Shown piece by piece: positions 24,046-33,500 of a stretch of DNA of 40,994 bases. The stretch covers positions 1 to 40,994 of the forward strand of contig JAZLFA010000030.1 in the NCBI GenBank assembly GCA_045615545.1. The letters are read 5' to 3'. Numbering within the stretch: the first letter of the stretch is position 1; every line of letters starts with the position of its first letter. Position numbers and translations under genes: made by a program. Under the pieces are notes generated by a model. It was not told the DNA's origin. It worked only from the letters and a program-made list of their open reading frames with translations, and searched no databases. The stretch is from SIG220 sp045615545 (lineage in GTDB: Bacteria; Bacillota_I; Bacilli_A; RFN20; CAG-826).

Positions 24046-24765
24046 ATGGCAAAAGAAAAAAATAAGTTAGTACATGTAGCCTTCATTATGGATGGTAATG
24101 GCCGTTGGGCCAAAAAACGTGGTCTTCCTCGTACAGCTGGACATAAGGCTGGGTGTGATCGTGTAACTGATATATATGAAGAGTGTTTAGCGCAAGATAT
24201 TAAAGTGATGTCGCTATACGCTTTTTCGACTGAAAACTGGAATAGGCCAGAAGCTGAAATTAAAAAGTTGTTTGGCTATCTTGAAACATTCTTTAAAAAA
24301 GAAATAGGTAGAATGCTTAAAGATGGTTCAAGAATCATTGCTAGTGGTGATATTACTAGGTTACCTAAAAAAACATATAACACTGTTGTTGAAGCTATTA
24401 ATAAAACTAAAGACTGCAAGAACTTTACATTTAATATTTGTTTAAATTATGGTGGCAACCATGAAATAGTTAGAGCCGCTAAAGCGTTTGCGTTAGATGT
24501 TAAAAATGGTAAAGATATTGATTCCTTAACTATTGATAATTTTAATGATTACTTATATACAAAAGATTTGCCTCCTGTTGATTTGTTAATCCGCACAAGT
24601 GGTGAATTACGTACCAGCAACTTTTTGCCGTATCAACTTATTTATGCTGAAATGAGTTTCCCGAAAGTGCCGTGGCCGGACTTTACAAAAGAAGAATTTA
24701 GAAAATGTATTGATGAATATTATGGACGCGATCGTCGCTTTGGAGGAATATATGAAAAAGAGTAG
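24046..24765 (+). CDS. uppS: Isoprenyl transferase (undecaprenyl diphosphate synthase)
   Basis: A 239-residue cis-prenyltransferase that builds the C55 lipid carrier for peptidoglycan and other wall polymers from isopentenyl diphosphate. Motifs are HVAFIMDGNGRWAKKRG (Asp ~16), RTAGHKAGCDRV, LYAFSTENWNRP and DLLIRTSGELRTSNFLPYQL, ending in the GR(D)RRFGG region. The ATG at 24046 is favoured over an earlier in-frame GTG because that codon overlaps the -10 box. It leads uppS-cdsA-dxr-rseP-polC and overlaps cdsA by 14 nt. Confidence 0.96.
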   Translation: MAKEKNKLVHVAFIMDGNGRWAKKRGLPRTAGHKAGCDRVTDIYEECLAQDIKVMSLYAFSTENWNRPEAEIKKLFGYLETFFKKEIGRMLKDGSRIIASGDITRLPKKTYNTVVEAINKTKDCKNFTFNICLNYGGNHEIVRAAKAFALDVKNGKDIDSLTIDNFNDYLYTKDLPPVDLLIRTSGELRTSNFLPYQLIYAEMSFPKVPWPDFTKEEFRKCIDEYYGRDRRFGGIYEKE

Positions 24766-25783
24766 TACAATTACAATTAACAAAGTGAATGAAAAAACTA
24801 AAGCTAATTTAAAAGTTAGAATTATTTCCGCTATTGTGGCCTTAGCAATTCTTGTTCCTGTTTTAATTTTAGGTGACTGGGCTTTATTTGTTTTTATGCT
24901 TTTTGCCCTTGCTGTTGCCTTGCTTGAAATTTTAAAATGCGCAAATAAAAAATATCCAATTTGGGCATACATTATTATGTTTATAATGTGCAGCTTAATT
25001 ATGTGTTGGCCGCTTATAAGAAACTTATTTATTTTAGGTTTTAAAGGCAATATAAGTACACTAAACTGGCATATTTACAACGGTTTTGATAATTTGGTTG
25101 TTTCATTATTGCTATTTGTTGTTGCCTTGTTTGCGTTATTTTTTGTCGTAATGTGTACGGAAAACTTTACTGTTAGAGATGTTTGCTATCTTCTTACAAT
25201 GAGCTTTATGATTTCTCTTGGTTTCCAATCTGTTATTTATATTCGTAGTATTCCAATGATTGGACAAACAGCTGATCCAAATTTAGGTTTTTATAATATT
25301 ACAAATACATTTGAGTCGATGACCCCAATTGTATATTTATTAATCGCTACAATGATGACTGATACAGGAGCATATTTTATCGGTATCTTATTTGGTCATC
25401 GCAAAGTTAATGAGAGAATCTCGCCAAATAAAACATGGGCTGGATTCTTTGGTGGAATGATTGTTTCTACTATATTCTCATTTGCTTTCGGTATCACTTT
25501 AGCAGCGTGTAAAAAACCAATGTTAGCAATTTTTGATTTAGATCATTGGTATAACATTTTAATTCTTTCTATGTTAATTCCACCTTTTGCTACATTAGGT
25601 GACTTTGTTTTCTCCGCTATTAAACGTCATTATGGAATTAAAGACTTTGGTAATATCATGCCTGGCCATGGGGGAATATTAGATCGTTCTGATTCTTATA
25701 TTTTCTCTGCATTAGTTATGGCTTTATTTATTAGTATTGCTATTTGGGCATCTAATGGGTTTACTACTTCAATTTTAATCTAA
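24752..25783 (+). CDS. cdsA: Phosphatidate cytidylyltransferase
   Basis: A 343-residue integral membrane enzyme that makes CDP-diacylglycerol from phosphatidic acid and CTP. About eight hydrophobic segments are visible. The family signature is present as SPNKTWAGFFGG followed by LGDFVFSAIKRHYGIKDFGN and MPGHGGILDRSDS near the C-terminus. The ATG at 24752 is preceded by GGAGG inside the uppS 3' end; longer starts would add residues out of keeping with the family. The N-terminal ~20 residues are cytoplasmic and basic. A long insert between early helices makes it larger than the common ~265-285 residues. Confidence 0.93.
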   Translation: MKKSSTITINKVNEKTKANLKVRIISAIVALAILVPVLILGDWALFVFMLFALAVALLEILKCANKKYPIWAYIIMFIMCSLIMCWPLIRNLFILGFKGNISTLNWHIYNGFDNLVVSLLLFVVALFALFFVVMCTENFTVRDVCYLLTMSFMISLGFQSVIYIRSIPMIGQTADPNLGFYNITNTFESMTPIVYLLIATMMTDTGAYFIGILFGHRKVNERISPNKTWAGFFGGMIVSTIFSFAFGITLAACKKPMLAIFDLDHWYNILILSMLIPPFATLGDFVFSAIKRHYGIKDFGNIMPGHGGILDRSDSYIFSALVMALFISIAIWASNGFTTSILI

Positions 25784-25784
25784 T

Positions 25785-26939
25785 ATGAAATCACTTGTTA
25801 TTCTTGGCGCTTCTGGCTCAATAGGAACGCAGACTATTTCTATACTTAAAAAGAATCCTAAAGATTTTCTTCTTTTAGGTTTTTCAGTTGGAAGTAGAAC
25901 TAGAATAATTAGTTCTTTAGTTTCATCTTTCCCTTCTATAAAAGCGATTTGTGTTAAAGATAATAAAAAGATTAACTACTATAGTAAAAAATATCCTAAT
26001 ATTAGATTCTTTTCTGGCGATCAAGGCTTATTAGATTTAATTAGTTACACTAAGCCTGAAATGGTTGTTAATGCATTGGTGGGCTTTGTGGGATTAGAAC
26101 CAACATTATTTGCATTAGAACAAGATATTAAAGTTGCTCTCGCGAATAAGGAAGCTTTAGTAGTGGGTGGAGAACTAGTTAATAAACTACTTAGAGAAGG
26201 CCATGGAAAGATTTTCCCAATCGATAGCGAACATAGTGCTTTATGGAAATGTTTATCCGTCGATAGTGATAATGTAGATAAATTGATCATTACCGCTTCT
26301 GGTGGCGCTTTTAGAAAACTCAGTAGGGAAGAATTAGCATCTGTTACTCCCGAAGATGCATTAAAACACCCAACATGGAAGATGGGAAATAAAATTACCA
26401 TTGACTGTGCGACGATGGTTAATAAGTCATTTGAAATAATTGAAGCTTATTATTTGTTTGGTTATAAATATAATCAAATCGAAGTACTTCTTCATGATGA
26501 ATCATATATCCACTCGATGGTGAAATATAATAATGGTTTATATAGAGCGGATGTTAATAAACCTGATATGCGTAACCCAATCAAACACGCTCTTTATGAA
26601 GGGAAAAATGAATATAAAACTAATGTAGCTAATGATTATCATGATTTTGGTAATTATCATTTCCATAAATTTGATATATCTCGTTATCCAATGGTTGGTT
26701 TTGCTGATAAGGTTATTTGTTTAGGTGGATCTATTGGTGCTGTTTATAATGCCGCTAATGAAGTAGCGGTTTATGCATTTTTAAATCATGAGATTCCATT
26801 CCTTGCAATTGAAACTATTATTGAAAAATGTGTTTCATCACATAAGTTAATCAAGGATATTAATTATGATATTTTAGCAAAAATCGATGCAGAAACTCGT
26901 CAATTTGCGCGTAATTTAGTTAAGAAAGGAGAATTCTAA
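25785..26939 (+). CDS. dxr: 1-deoxy-D-xylulose 5-phosphate reductoisomerase
   Basis: A 384-residue DXR, the first committed enzyme of the MEP isoprenoid pathway, using NADPH and a divalent metal. The N-terminal Rossmann motif is GASGSIG (~8-14); ALANKEALVVGGELV and PIDSEHSALWKCL hold metal and substrate ligands; TASGGAFRKLS and HPTWKMGNKITIDCATMVNK follow. It supplies precursors for uppS in the same operon. The start is 1 nt after the cdsA stop, without an obvious Shine-Dalgarno. It overlaps rseP at TAATG. Confidence 0.96.
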   Translation: MKSLVILGASGSIGTQTISILKKNPKDFLLLGFSVGSRTRIISSLVSSFPSIKAICVKDNKKINYYSKKYPNIRFFSGDQGLLDLISYTKPEMVVNALVGFVGLEPTLFALEQDIKVALANKEALVVGGELVNKLLREGHGKIFPIDSEHSALWKCLSVDSDNVDKLIITASGGAFRKLSREELASVTPEDALKHPTWKMGNKITIDCATMVNKSFEIIEAYYLFGYKYNQIEVLLHDESYIHSMVKYNNGLYRADVNKPDMRNPIKHALYEGKNEYKTNVANDYHDFGNYHFHKFDISRYPMVGFADKVICLGGSIGAVYNAANEVAVYAFLNHEIPFLAIETIIEKCVSSHKLIKDINYDILAKIDAETRQFARNLVKKGEF

Positions 26940-28372
26940 TGGCTGTATTTCAAACTATTGGCTTTATCCTTTTATTCATTGTTTGTATTTCAATACTAAT
27001 CATTGTTCATGAACTTGGACACCTTTGTACCGCAAAGATGTTTCATGTTTACTGCCTTGAATTTTCTGTTGGTATGGGACCAGCGTTCCTTCATAAAAAA
27101 CGTAAAGATGGAGAAACATATTTTTCTCTTAGAAGTATTCCTTTTGGTGGATATGTCTCCATGTATGATAAAGGGGTTGAACTTCCAGAAGGATTAGTTG
27201 TTGATGAATCGCGTCAATTCTCTAAAATTGCAAAATGGAAAAGAGCGATTGTTCTTTTTGCTGGTGTATTCAATAATGCTATTTTAGCTTTAATTATCTT
27301 TTTCATTTCGGAAGCGTGCTTTGAACAAAAACAAATGTATCTTAACCTTATTGATGTTGAGGCTAATTCCGTAGCAGAAAAAGCGGGACTAACTTCTTTA
27401 GACACAATTAAAGTTGAAACTGTTAAATCGGGTGAAAATAGTTATTATGTTTTAGATAAAACTGCTTTTGCTACATACGAAGATAAAGTTGATGCATTAG
27501 CGGTTGTTCTTTCCACGAATGTTAATTCATACGATAAACGTAGCTACGATGATTATGTTTCTTATCATTTTATTGATAATGAAGGCACAATTTTGTCTGA
27601 TACTTTAACTCCAACTGCTACTGGACTTGTTTCTGTTGATTTTGTTGTTACTGAAACTATAGGTAGCTTTTTATTATATAAATCTGGTAGTTGGGTTCAA
27701 TTAAAACTTCATAGTGAACCAGTTATTAATCCACAATATGGTGATGCTTACGTTGATGATAATTCGAATATCTATGTTTGGGATAATACCAATTGGATTA
27801 GAAAAGATTTTATTTCTTCTACAACTTATCCAGAAACACCTAAAGAACTTGAATTATTCTATAATCCAGAATTTGATTTAGTGCCACATTATTTATCTCT
27901 TGGCATTACTGAAAATGATAAAGGTAAAGCATTTGAATCTATAGGCCTTTCATATCATTTAGAGGCTTACTATAACGATATTGGTACCGCTTTTAAACAA
28001 ACATTTGTTGATTTTGGTCAATCTTCAGTAGCAATTGTTCAAACAGTTGCGAGCTTATTCTATTCCCGTGAAACATGGGGTCAAATTGGTGGCATAGTTT
28101 CTATTGGTGTACAAACATCCTCCATCCTTCAAAACATGGGGGTAGGAAAATTCTTATATGTATGGGGATTAATATCAGTTAACTTAGCAATTGTAAATCT
28201 ATTGCCATTCCCTGGTCTTGATGGCTGGCAAATCTTAGTTATTGCGGTTGAGGCTATTGCCCATAAAGATATACCAGAAAAAGTAAAAAGTATTATGTCA
28301 ATGATTGGCATTGCTCTTTTGTTTGCGTTTATGATTATTATATTAATAAAGGATGTAATTGGGTTGTTCTAG
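26939..28372 (+). CDS. rseP: Site-2 membrane zinc protease RseP
   Basis: A 477-residue M50 intramembrane protease. Zinc ligands are in HELGH (residues 24-28) within the first membrane helix; the third ligand motif appears as NLLPFPGLDGWQ near the C-terminus. Between them is an unusually long extracytoplasmic region: a PDZ-like start (ANSVAEKAGLTSLDTIKVE) and ~200 further residues I do not recognise. Relatives cleave anti-sigma factors and remnant signal peptides. A good ribosome binding site (AAAGGAG) and a TAATG overlap with dxr precede it. It is followed after 1 nt by polC; proS, usual at this spot in Bacilli, is missing. Confidence 0.93.
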   Translation: MAVFQTIGFILLFIVCISILIIVHELGHLCTAKMFHVYCLEFSVGMGPAFLHKKRKDGETYFSLRSIPFGGYVSMYDKGVELPEGLVVDESRQFSKIAKWKRAIVLFAGVFNNAILALIIFFISEACFEQKQMYLNLIDVEANSVAEKAGLTSLDTIKVETVKSGENSYYVLDKTAFATYEDKVDALAVVLSTNVNSYDKRSYDDYVSYHFIDNEGTILSDTLTPTATGLVSVDFVVTETIGSFLLYKSGSWVQLKLHSEPVINPQYGDAYVDDNSNIYVWDNTNWIRKDFISSTTYPETPKELELFYNPEFDLVPHYLSLGITENDKGKAFESIGLSYHLEAYYNDIGTAFKQTFVDFGQSSVAIVQTVASLFYSRETWGQIGGIVSIGVQTSSILQNMGVGKFLYVWGLISVNLAIVNLLPFPGLDGWQILVIAVEAIAHKDIPEKVKSIMSMIGIALLFAFMIIILIKDVIGLF

Positions 28373-28373
28373 T

Positions 28374-31300
28374 ATGAGCGAAAAGATGCTTCGTTTTTTA
28401 AAGAGTCTTAACATCGAAAATATCGATGATTTTGATCTTGAATTCGAAATGATTGGTTATGATAGATTTAATCCTAAACAACTTAATATGGTGATTGTTA
28501 AAGATTCACCATGGGTTTATTCATTTTTAAATGAATTCGTTAATAATCTATCTAACATTACTTATAAATACAAATTATCTTTCTCTTATATTCATCATCC
28601 AATTTTTACCGATGTAATTAGTTTATTTGAGCAGTGGCATGAATCTATTTATCATATTCCTTCAAAGGTAAATATTTTACCAACCCAAATAGAAGGAAAC
28701 TTAATATTTGAATATCCAGATGAAGAAACTCAAACTAGAGAAGCTAGTATTGTAAAAGATTTTAAAGACTTACTTAATTTTATTAATTACGATTTTGTTA
28801 TTACTGAAAAGTTAATGGAAAAAGAAGACACTGTTAATTTAACAAAAAGAGAACTTAATAAAATTAATAAAGAGGCTATCAAAGTCTCTGCTGAAAGTTT
28901 TGAAGAACTCCAAGAAGGAAACGAAGAATCAAATCGTGAAGACGCTAATAAGATTGAAGCAGAAGAACGTCGTACACCATTAATGGAGATTGAAGAAGAA
29001 ATTCTTGAAGTTATGCGTAAGAATAAAATCCAAATGGATAGAGAACGTGAGCGTGTAAGAAGAAATAAGCGTGGTAACTATACCCCAATCGATAATATTG
29101 ATAGCATTAATGAAAATAGTAATAGTGTTGATTTTGACGCCTCAATATTCTCCATTGAAACAAAAGAATATCGTGGCAAGATAAGATTAACTCTTGGCGT
29201 TAATGATAATTTTGGTGGTGCAATTCACGTTACTATGTATTCAAACTCAATTGTTAATGCTGATTTTATTAATAATTTAAAAGTTAAAACAAATGTTCGT
29301 ATTCGTGGTGTTGCTTATGTTGATGATTTTACAAAGCAATTAACCATTCAAGGACACTTTATAGATTTATTACCTCCTGATACTCTTCCTGTTGATGAAG
29401 AAGAGGTAAAAAGAGTTGAACTACATTTACACTCCAACATGTCTAATCAAGACGGCATTACTAATATGGGTGATTATGTTAATTATGCTAAGGCTCTTGG
29501 CCATAAAGCTATGGCTATTACTGACCATGGTGTTGTGCAATCTTTCCCTGATGCTCAAAATGCCGCTAATGGCAAAATTAAGATGCTTTATGGTTGTGAG
29601 TTTTATATGATTGAGGACTCGCCAAAATATATTAAAAACCCTGTAAATATCAAACTTTCAAAGGCAAATTACGTTGTTTTCGACTTAGAAACAACAGGTT
29701 TAAGTTGTCGATATGATCGCATTATGGAATTTGGCGCTGTAAAAGTTAGTCAAGGTGTTGTTATTGATAGATTAGATATTTTAATTAATCCAGAAATGCC
29801 TATTCCACCAAAAATTACAGAGATTACCGATATTACAAATGAAATGGTTATGGGACAACCTACAATTGCTGAAGTAATGCCTAAATTATTGCAATTTATT
29901 GGTGATGCTATTTTGGTGACACATAACGCGGAATTTGATACTTCATTTATGCAAGAAAGTCTTGCAAGATTAGGCTTACCTTTATTAACTAATCCGGTTG
30001 TTGACTCTCTTTGGCTATCGAGATATTTATTCCCTGAATCAAGTAGACATTCCTTAGGAGCTTTATGTCGTACACTTGAAATTGAATATAGAGAAGACGA
30101 AGCTCACCGTGCTGATTACGATGCTGAAGTTTTAAATAATGCTTGGCAAGCAATGATTGAAAGATTATCGCGTGCTAATCCAAATATTACTCATAGTGAT
30201 TTAGAAAAACTTGAATTACCAAATACTTATTATAATCATTACCGCACAAATCAATGTTTACACGTTGTTGCTTTAGCCAAGAATATGGCAGGGATTAGAG
30301 ATTTATATGAATTAGTTTCTATTTCTCATATCGAGTACTTCTCAGAAGTTCCAAAAATTCCACGTAAAGTTTTAGAAAAGTTTAGAAGCAATTTATTACT
30401 TGGATCCGCTTGTTTTAATGGTGAGGTTTTCCAAACCGCGAAAGACTATACTTTAGAAAAATTAAAACAAGTAATGTCATTTTATGATTATATTGAAGTT
30501 CAACCTCCAGAAAACTACTCATATCTTGTTAATATGGATGAAATTAGCCAAGAACAAGTATTTAGTTTATTAAATGATATTATTTCTACAGCTGAACAAA
30601 TTGGTAAACCTGTTGTTGCTACTGGTGACGTACATTATTTGACTCCTAAAGAAAAAATATTCAGAGATGTTTATATCGATTCACAAGCAGTTGGAGGAAT
30701 TAACCATCCTCTTAATCCATATTCAAGGGTTAAACGCGGTAAGAAATTCCCTAATCCTGATCAACATTATCGTACAACACGTGAAATGCTTGATTGTTTT
30801 AACTTCCTTAGTGAAGAAAAAGCCTATGAAATTGTTGTTAAAAATACCAACATGATTGCTGACATGATTGAGGAAGTAAAACCTGCTCCAAATGATCACT
30901 TATATACGCCATTTATTGAAGGTGTTGATGATTTGTTAAGGAATATGTGTTACGACAAAGCACATAGCATTTATGGAGACCCTCTTCCAAAAGAAATTCA
31001 AAATCGTTTAGATCGTGAATTAAATGGTATCATTGATAATGGTTACGCGGTTATTTATTATTTGGCTCACCGCTTAGTTAAAAAGACTAATGAAGATGGT
31101 CATATTGTTGGTTCTCGTGGATCTGTTGGTTCTTCTTTTGCTGCCACTATGGCGGGAATTACAGAAGTTAATCCGCTTCCTCCGCATTATATTTGCCCTA
31201 AATGTCATAAATTAATTTGGGGTAAAGATATTGGTAGTGAATGCGCGAGTGGGTATGATTTACCTGATATCAATTGTCCTGATTGTGGCACTCCTATGCA

Positions 31301-32822
31301 TCACGATGGACAAAATATTCCTTTTGAAACATTCCTAGGATTTAATGCTGATAAAACTCCAGATATTGATTTGAACTTCCCTAGTGATTATCAAGCTACG
31401 GCTCACGAATATACTAAAGTATTAGTTGGTGAACATAACGTATTTAGAGCAGGTACAATTGAAACTGTTGCGGACAAGACTGCTTTTGGTTTTGCACGTG
31501 GCTTTATTGAACGTAGTGGTATTGATCCTAATACATATCCAAAAGCAAAGATTGAGTATCTCGCTAGTGGCTGCCAAGATGTAAGACGTAGTACAGGTCA
31601 ACACCCTGGTGGAATTGTCGTGGTTCCAAATGACCATAAAATCTATGATTTTACTCCAATTCAATACCCTGCTGATGATAAAGAAAGTAAATGGATGACT
31701 ACCCATTTTAACTTTGAAAAGATTCACGATACATTATTAAAACTTGATATGCTTGGTCACGTTGACCCATTAGCGTTAAAGATGATGTGTGATTTAACTG
31801 GCGTTGATCTATATTCAATCCCATTTAATGATCCTAAAGTATTATCGTTATTTTCTAGTGCAGAAGCACTTGGAATGAAACATGATTACTTGGGTTGTAA
31901 AACAGGCGCAATTGCTCTTCCTGAATTCGGTACTGAAATTACTAGAAAAACTCTTGAAGCTACAACCCCTAAGACATTCTCTGATTTAGTTATTATTTCT
32001 GGATTAAGCCATGGTACTGGTGTGTGGGCTGGAAATGCTGATGAATTAATTAAATCTGGACAAGCAACATTACAAACTGTTATTGGATGTCGTGATGATA
32101 TTATGACCTATTTGATTAGTAAGGGTATTGATCCATTTGTCTCATTCACAATTATGGAAACTGTCCGTAAGAAAAATAAATTCTTAAAACAAGAACAGAT
32201 TGATGTCATGAAAGCAAATAATGTTCCTGATTTCTACATCAATTCTTGTAATAAAATTGAATACTTATTCCCTAAAGGTCACGCCTGTGCTTATGTCATT
32301 ATGGCTGTAAGAGTGGCATATTTTAAGCTATATTACCCTCTAGAGTTCTATGCAACATTCTTTAGTGTGCGTACTGATCAATATGAAATTTCAACGATGA
32401 TTAAAGGCGAAGTGGCAATTAAAAATCGTTTGGATGAATTAAAGATTAAAGACCACACAAAAGGTGAAAAACTTAGTGTAAAAGAAAAAGAATTAATTAA
32501 AACATTAACTGTATCATTAGAAATGTATCAACGTGGTTATTCTTTCTCTAATATCGATATTATGAAGAGCGATGCAACAAAATTTATTGTTGATAAGGAA
32601 AATAAATGTTTAATCCCATCATTTATCACCATTGATGGATTAGGAGAAAATAACGCTCAAACAGTTATTGATGAACGTGTAAAGGGACCATTTACATCTA
32701 AAGAAGACTTACAACGTAGAACATCTTTGTCTTCTACAAATATATCTGACTTAGATAGATTAGGAGCATTAGCAGATTTAGGAGAAAGCGATCAACTATC
32801 TTTATTTGATTTTGGTTTATAA
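28374..32822 (+). CDS. polC: DNA polymerase III alpha subunit, PolC type
   Basis: A 1482-residue Gram-positive replicative polymerase. In order: N-terminal domain (~1-190), charged linker, OB domain (~240-340), PHP domain (VELHLHSNMSNQDGITN, ~345) interrupted by the DnaQ-type proofreading exonuclease (VFDLETTGL, ~434), zinc-binding cysteines (CPKCHK and CPDCGTP, ~943-980), then the polymerase with DKTPDIDLNFPSDYQ and the HhH region. The C-terminus has a canonical sliding-clamp motif, QLSLF. The start at 28374 follows the rseP stop by 1 nt. A tRNA-Pro gene begins 1 nt after the stop. Confidence 0.97.
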   Translation: MSEKMLRFLKSLNIENIDDFDLEFEMIGYDRFNPKQLNMVIVKDSPWVYSFLNEFVNNLSNITYKYKLSFSYIHHPIFTDVISLFEQWHESIYHIPSKVNILPTQIEGNLIFEYPDEETQTREASIVKDFKDLLNFINYDFVITEKLMEKEDTVNLTKRELNKINKEAIKVSAESFEELQEGNEESNREDANKIEAEERRTPLMEIEEEILEVMRKNKIQMDRERERVRRNKRGNYTPIDNIDSINENSNSVDFDASIFSIETKEYRGKIRLTLGVNDNFGGAIHVTMYSNSIVNADFINNLKVKTNVRIRGVAYVDDFTKQLTIQGHFIDLLPPDTLPVDEEEVKRVELHLHSNMSNQDGITNMGDYVNYAKALGHKAMAITDHGVVQSFPDAQNAANGKIKMLYGCEFYMIEDSPKYIKNPVNIKLSKANYVVFDLETTGLSCRYDRIMEFGAVKVSQGVVIDRLDILINPEMPIPPKITEITDITNEMVMGQPTIAEVMPKLLQFIGDAILVTHNAEFDTSFMQESLARLGLPLLTNPVVDSLWLSRYLFPESSRHSLGALCRTLEIEYREDEAHRADYDAEVLNNAWQAMIERLSRANPNITHSDLEKLELPNTYYNHYRTNQCLHVVALAKNMAGIRDLYELVSISHIEYFSEVPKIPRKVLEKFRSNLLLGSACFNGEVFQTAKDYTLEKLKQVMSFYDYIEVQPPENYSYLVNMDEISQEQVFSLLNDIISTAEQIGKPVVATGDVHYLTPKEKIFRDVYIDSQAVGGINHPLNPYSRVKRGKKFPNPDQHYRTTREMLDCFNFLSEEKAYEIVVKNTNMIADMIEEVKPAPNDHLYTPFIEGVDDLLRNMCYDKAHSIYGDPLPKEIQNRLDRELNGIIDNGYAVIYYLAHRLVKKTNEDGHIVGSRGSVGSSFAATMAGITEVNPLPPHYICPKCHKLIWGKDIGSECASGYDLPDINCPDCGTPMHHDGQNIPFETFLGFNADKTPDIDLNFPSDYQATAHEYTKVLVGEHNVFRAGTIETVADKTAFGFARGFIERSGIDPNTYPKAKIEYLASGCQDVRRSTGQHPGGIVVVPNDHKIYDFTPIQYPADDKESKWMTTHFNFEKIHDTLLKLDMLGHVDPLALKMMCDLTGVDLYSIPFNDPKVLSLFSSAEALGMKHDYLGCKTGAIALPEFGTEITRKTLEATTPKTFSDLVIISGLSHGTGVWAGNADELIKSGQATLQTVIGCRDDIMTYLISKGIDPFVSFTIMETVRKKNKFLKQEQIDVMKANNVPDFYINSCNKIEYLFPKGHACAYVIMAVRVAYFKLYYPLEFYATFFSVRTDQYEISTMIKGEVAIKNRLDELKIKDHTKGEKLSVKEKELIKTLTVSLEMYQRGYSFSNIDIMKSDATKFIVDKENKCLIPSFITIDGLGENNAQTVIDERVKGPFTSKEDLQRRTSLSSTNISDLDRLGALADLGESDQLSLFDFGL

Positions 32823-32823
32823 T

Positions 32824-32900
32824 CGGGAAGTAGCGCAACTTGATAGCGCATCTGGTTCGGGTCCAGAAGGCTGTGGGTTTAAATCCCATCTTCCCGACCA
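32824..32900 (+). tRNA. tRNA-Pro (anticodon CGG)
   Basis: A complete cloverleaf of 77 nt: acceptor CGGGAAG/CTTCCCG, anticodon CGG at 32858-32860, encoded CCA. Two tertiary pairs differ from the usual form in a matched way: position 15 is A and 48 is T, and position 19 is A (32843) while position 56 is T (32880), replacing G15-C48 and G19-C56. It begins 1 nt after the polC stop and lies 12 nt before the next gene, so it is probably excised from an mRNA. Confidence 0.95.
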
Positions 32901-32912
32901 TCTAGGAAAATT

Positions 32913-33437
32913 ATGAAAAAAGTATTATTTATTGGCGGTCAACTTGCTTGTGGTAAAACTACTTTAGCAAGAAATCTTTGTAATGAACTAAAAATTGATT
33001 TCTTTTGTAAAGATATTTTTAAAGAAAGTTTATGTGATGTAATTGGTTTTACTAATCGCGAAGAAAATCTTCGACTCAGTCGAGGAGCTTTCTATATGTT
33101 TTGCCATATTGCAGAACAATATATTAATAACGGTGAATCTTTAATATTAGAAAGCAATTTCCGTCAAGAAGAATTAGATAGACTTTATAAAATGTTTTCT
33201 GACGCTAATTACAAAGTTATCTCTATTGTGCTATACGGAGAAGAAGATGTCTTATATCGAAGATATATTAATAGATTTCAAAATGAAAATAGACATCGAG
33301 CTCACGCTAACTTTGAAACGAAAGAAGAATTTGCTACGTACAATAAAAATGTGAGCAAAGTAAATTATCCTGGAAAAGTAATTAAACTTGATGCTACTGA
33401 ATTTATATCTTCTAAGGTAGTATTATCTTATTTGTAG
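32913..33437 (+). CDS. Small P-loop kinase (AAA_33/zeta-like)
   Basis: A 174-residue protein with an N-terminal Walker A GGQLACGKT (~8-16) and a fold like small nucleoside, gluconate or zeta-type kinases; ILESNFRQEELDRLYKMF and an RRYINRF segment are typical of this group. The substrate is unknown. It is not a zeta toxin by context, because no antitoxin gene is adjacent. AGGA lies before the ATG, 12 nt after tRNA-Pro, so polC, tRNA-Pro and this gene appear to share a transcript. Confidence 0.7.
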   Translation: MKKVLFIGGQLACGKTTLARNLCNELKIDFFCKDIFKESLCDVIGFTNREENLRLSRGAFYMFCHIAEQYINNGESLILESNFRQEELDRLYKMFSDANYKVISIVLYGEEDVLYRRYINRFQNENRHRAHANFETKEEFATYNKNVSKVNYPGKVIKLDATEFISSKVVLSYL

Positions 33438-33486
33438 AGTAATATAATTCTTCTTTAGAAGGGTTTTATTAATATATAAAATGTAT

Positions 33487-33500
33487 TATACTATCTCCGT
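33487..33500 (+). promoter_or_regulatory. Promoter of the acyltransferase operon; leaderless start
   Basis: TATACT (33487-33492) lies 8 nt before the ATG at 33501; the -35 is weak. No Shine-Dalgarno. A small CTTC-TTTA-GAAG hairpin upstream with TTTTATT may end the kinase transcript. Confidence 0.5.

Noticed and set aside
32913..33437. Zeta-type toxin of a toxin-antitoxin pair
   Set aside because: The P-loop kinase fold fits many families, and no antitoxin gene is adjacent; it lies in the polC/tRNA-Pro transcript.
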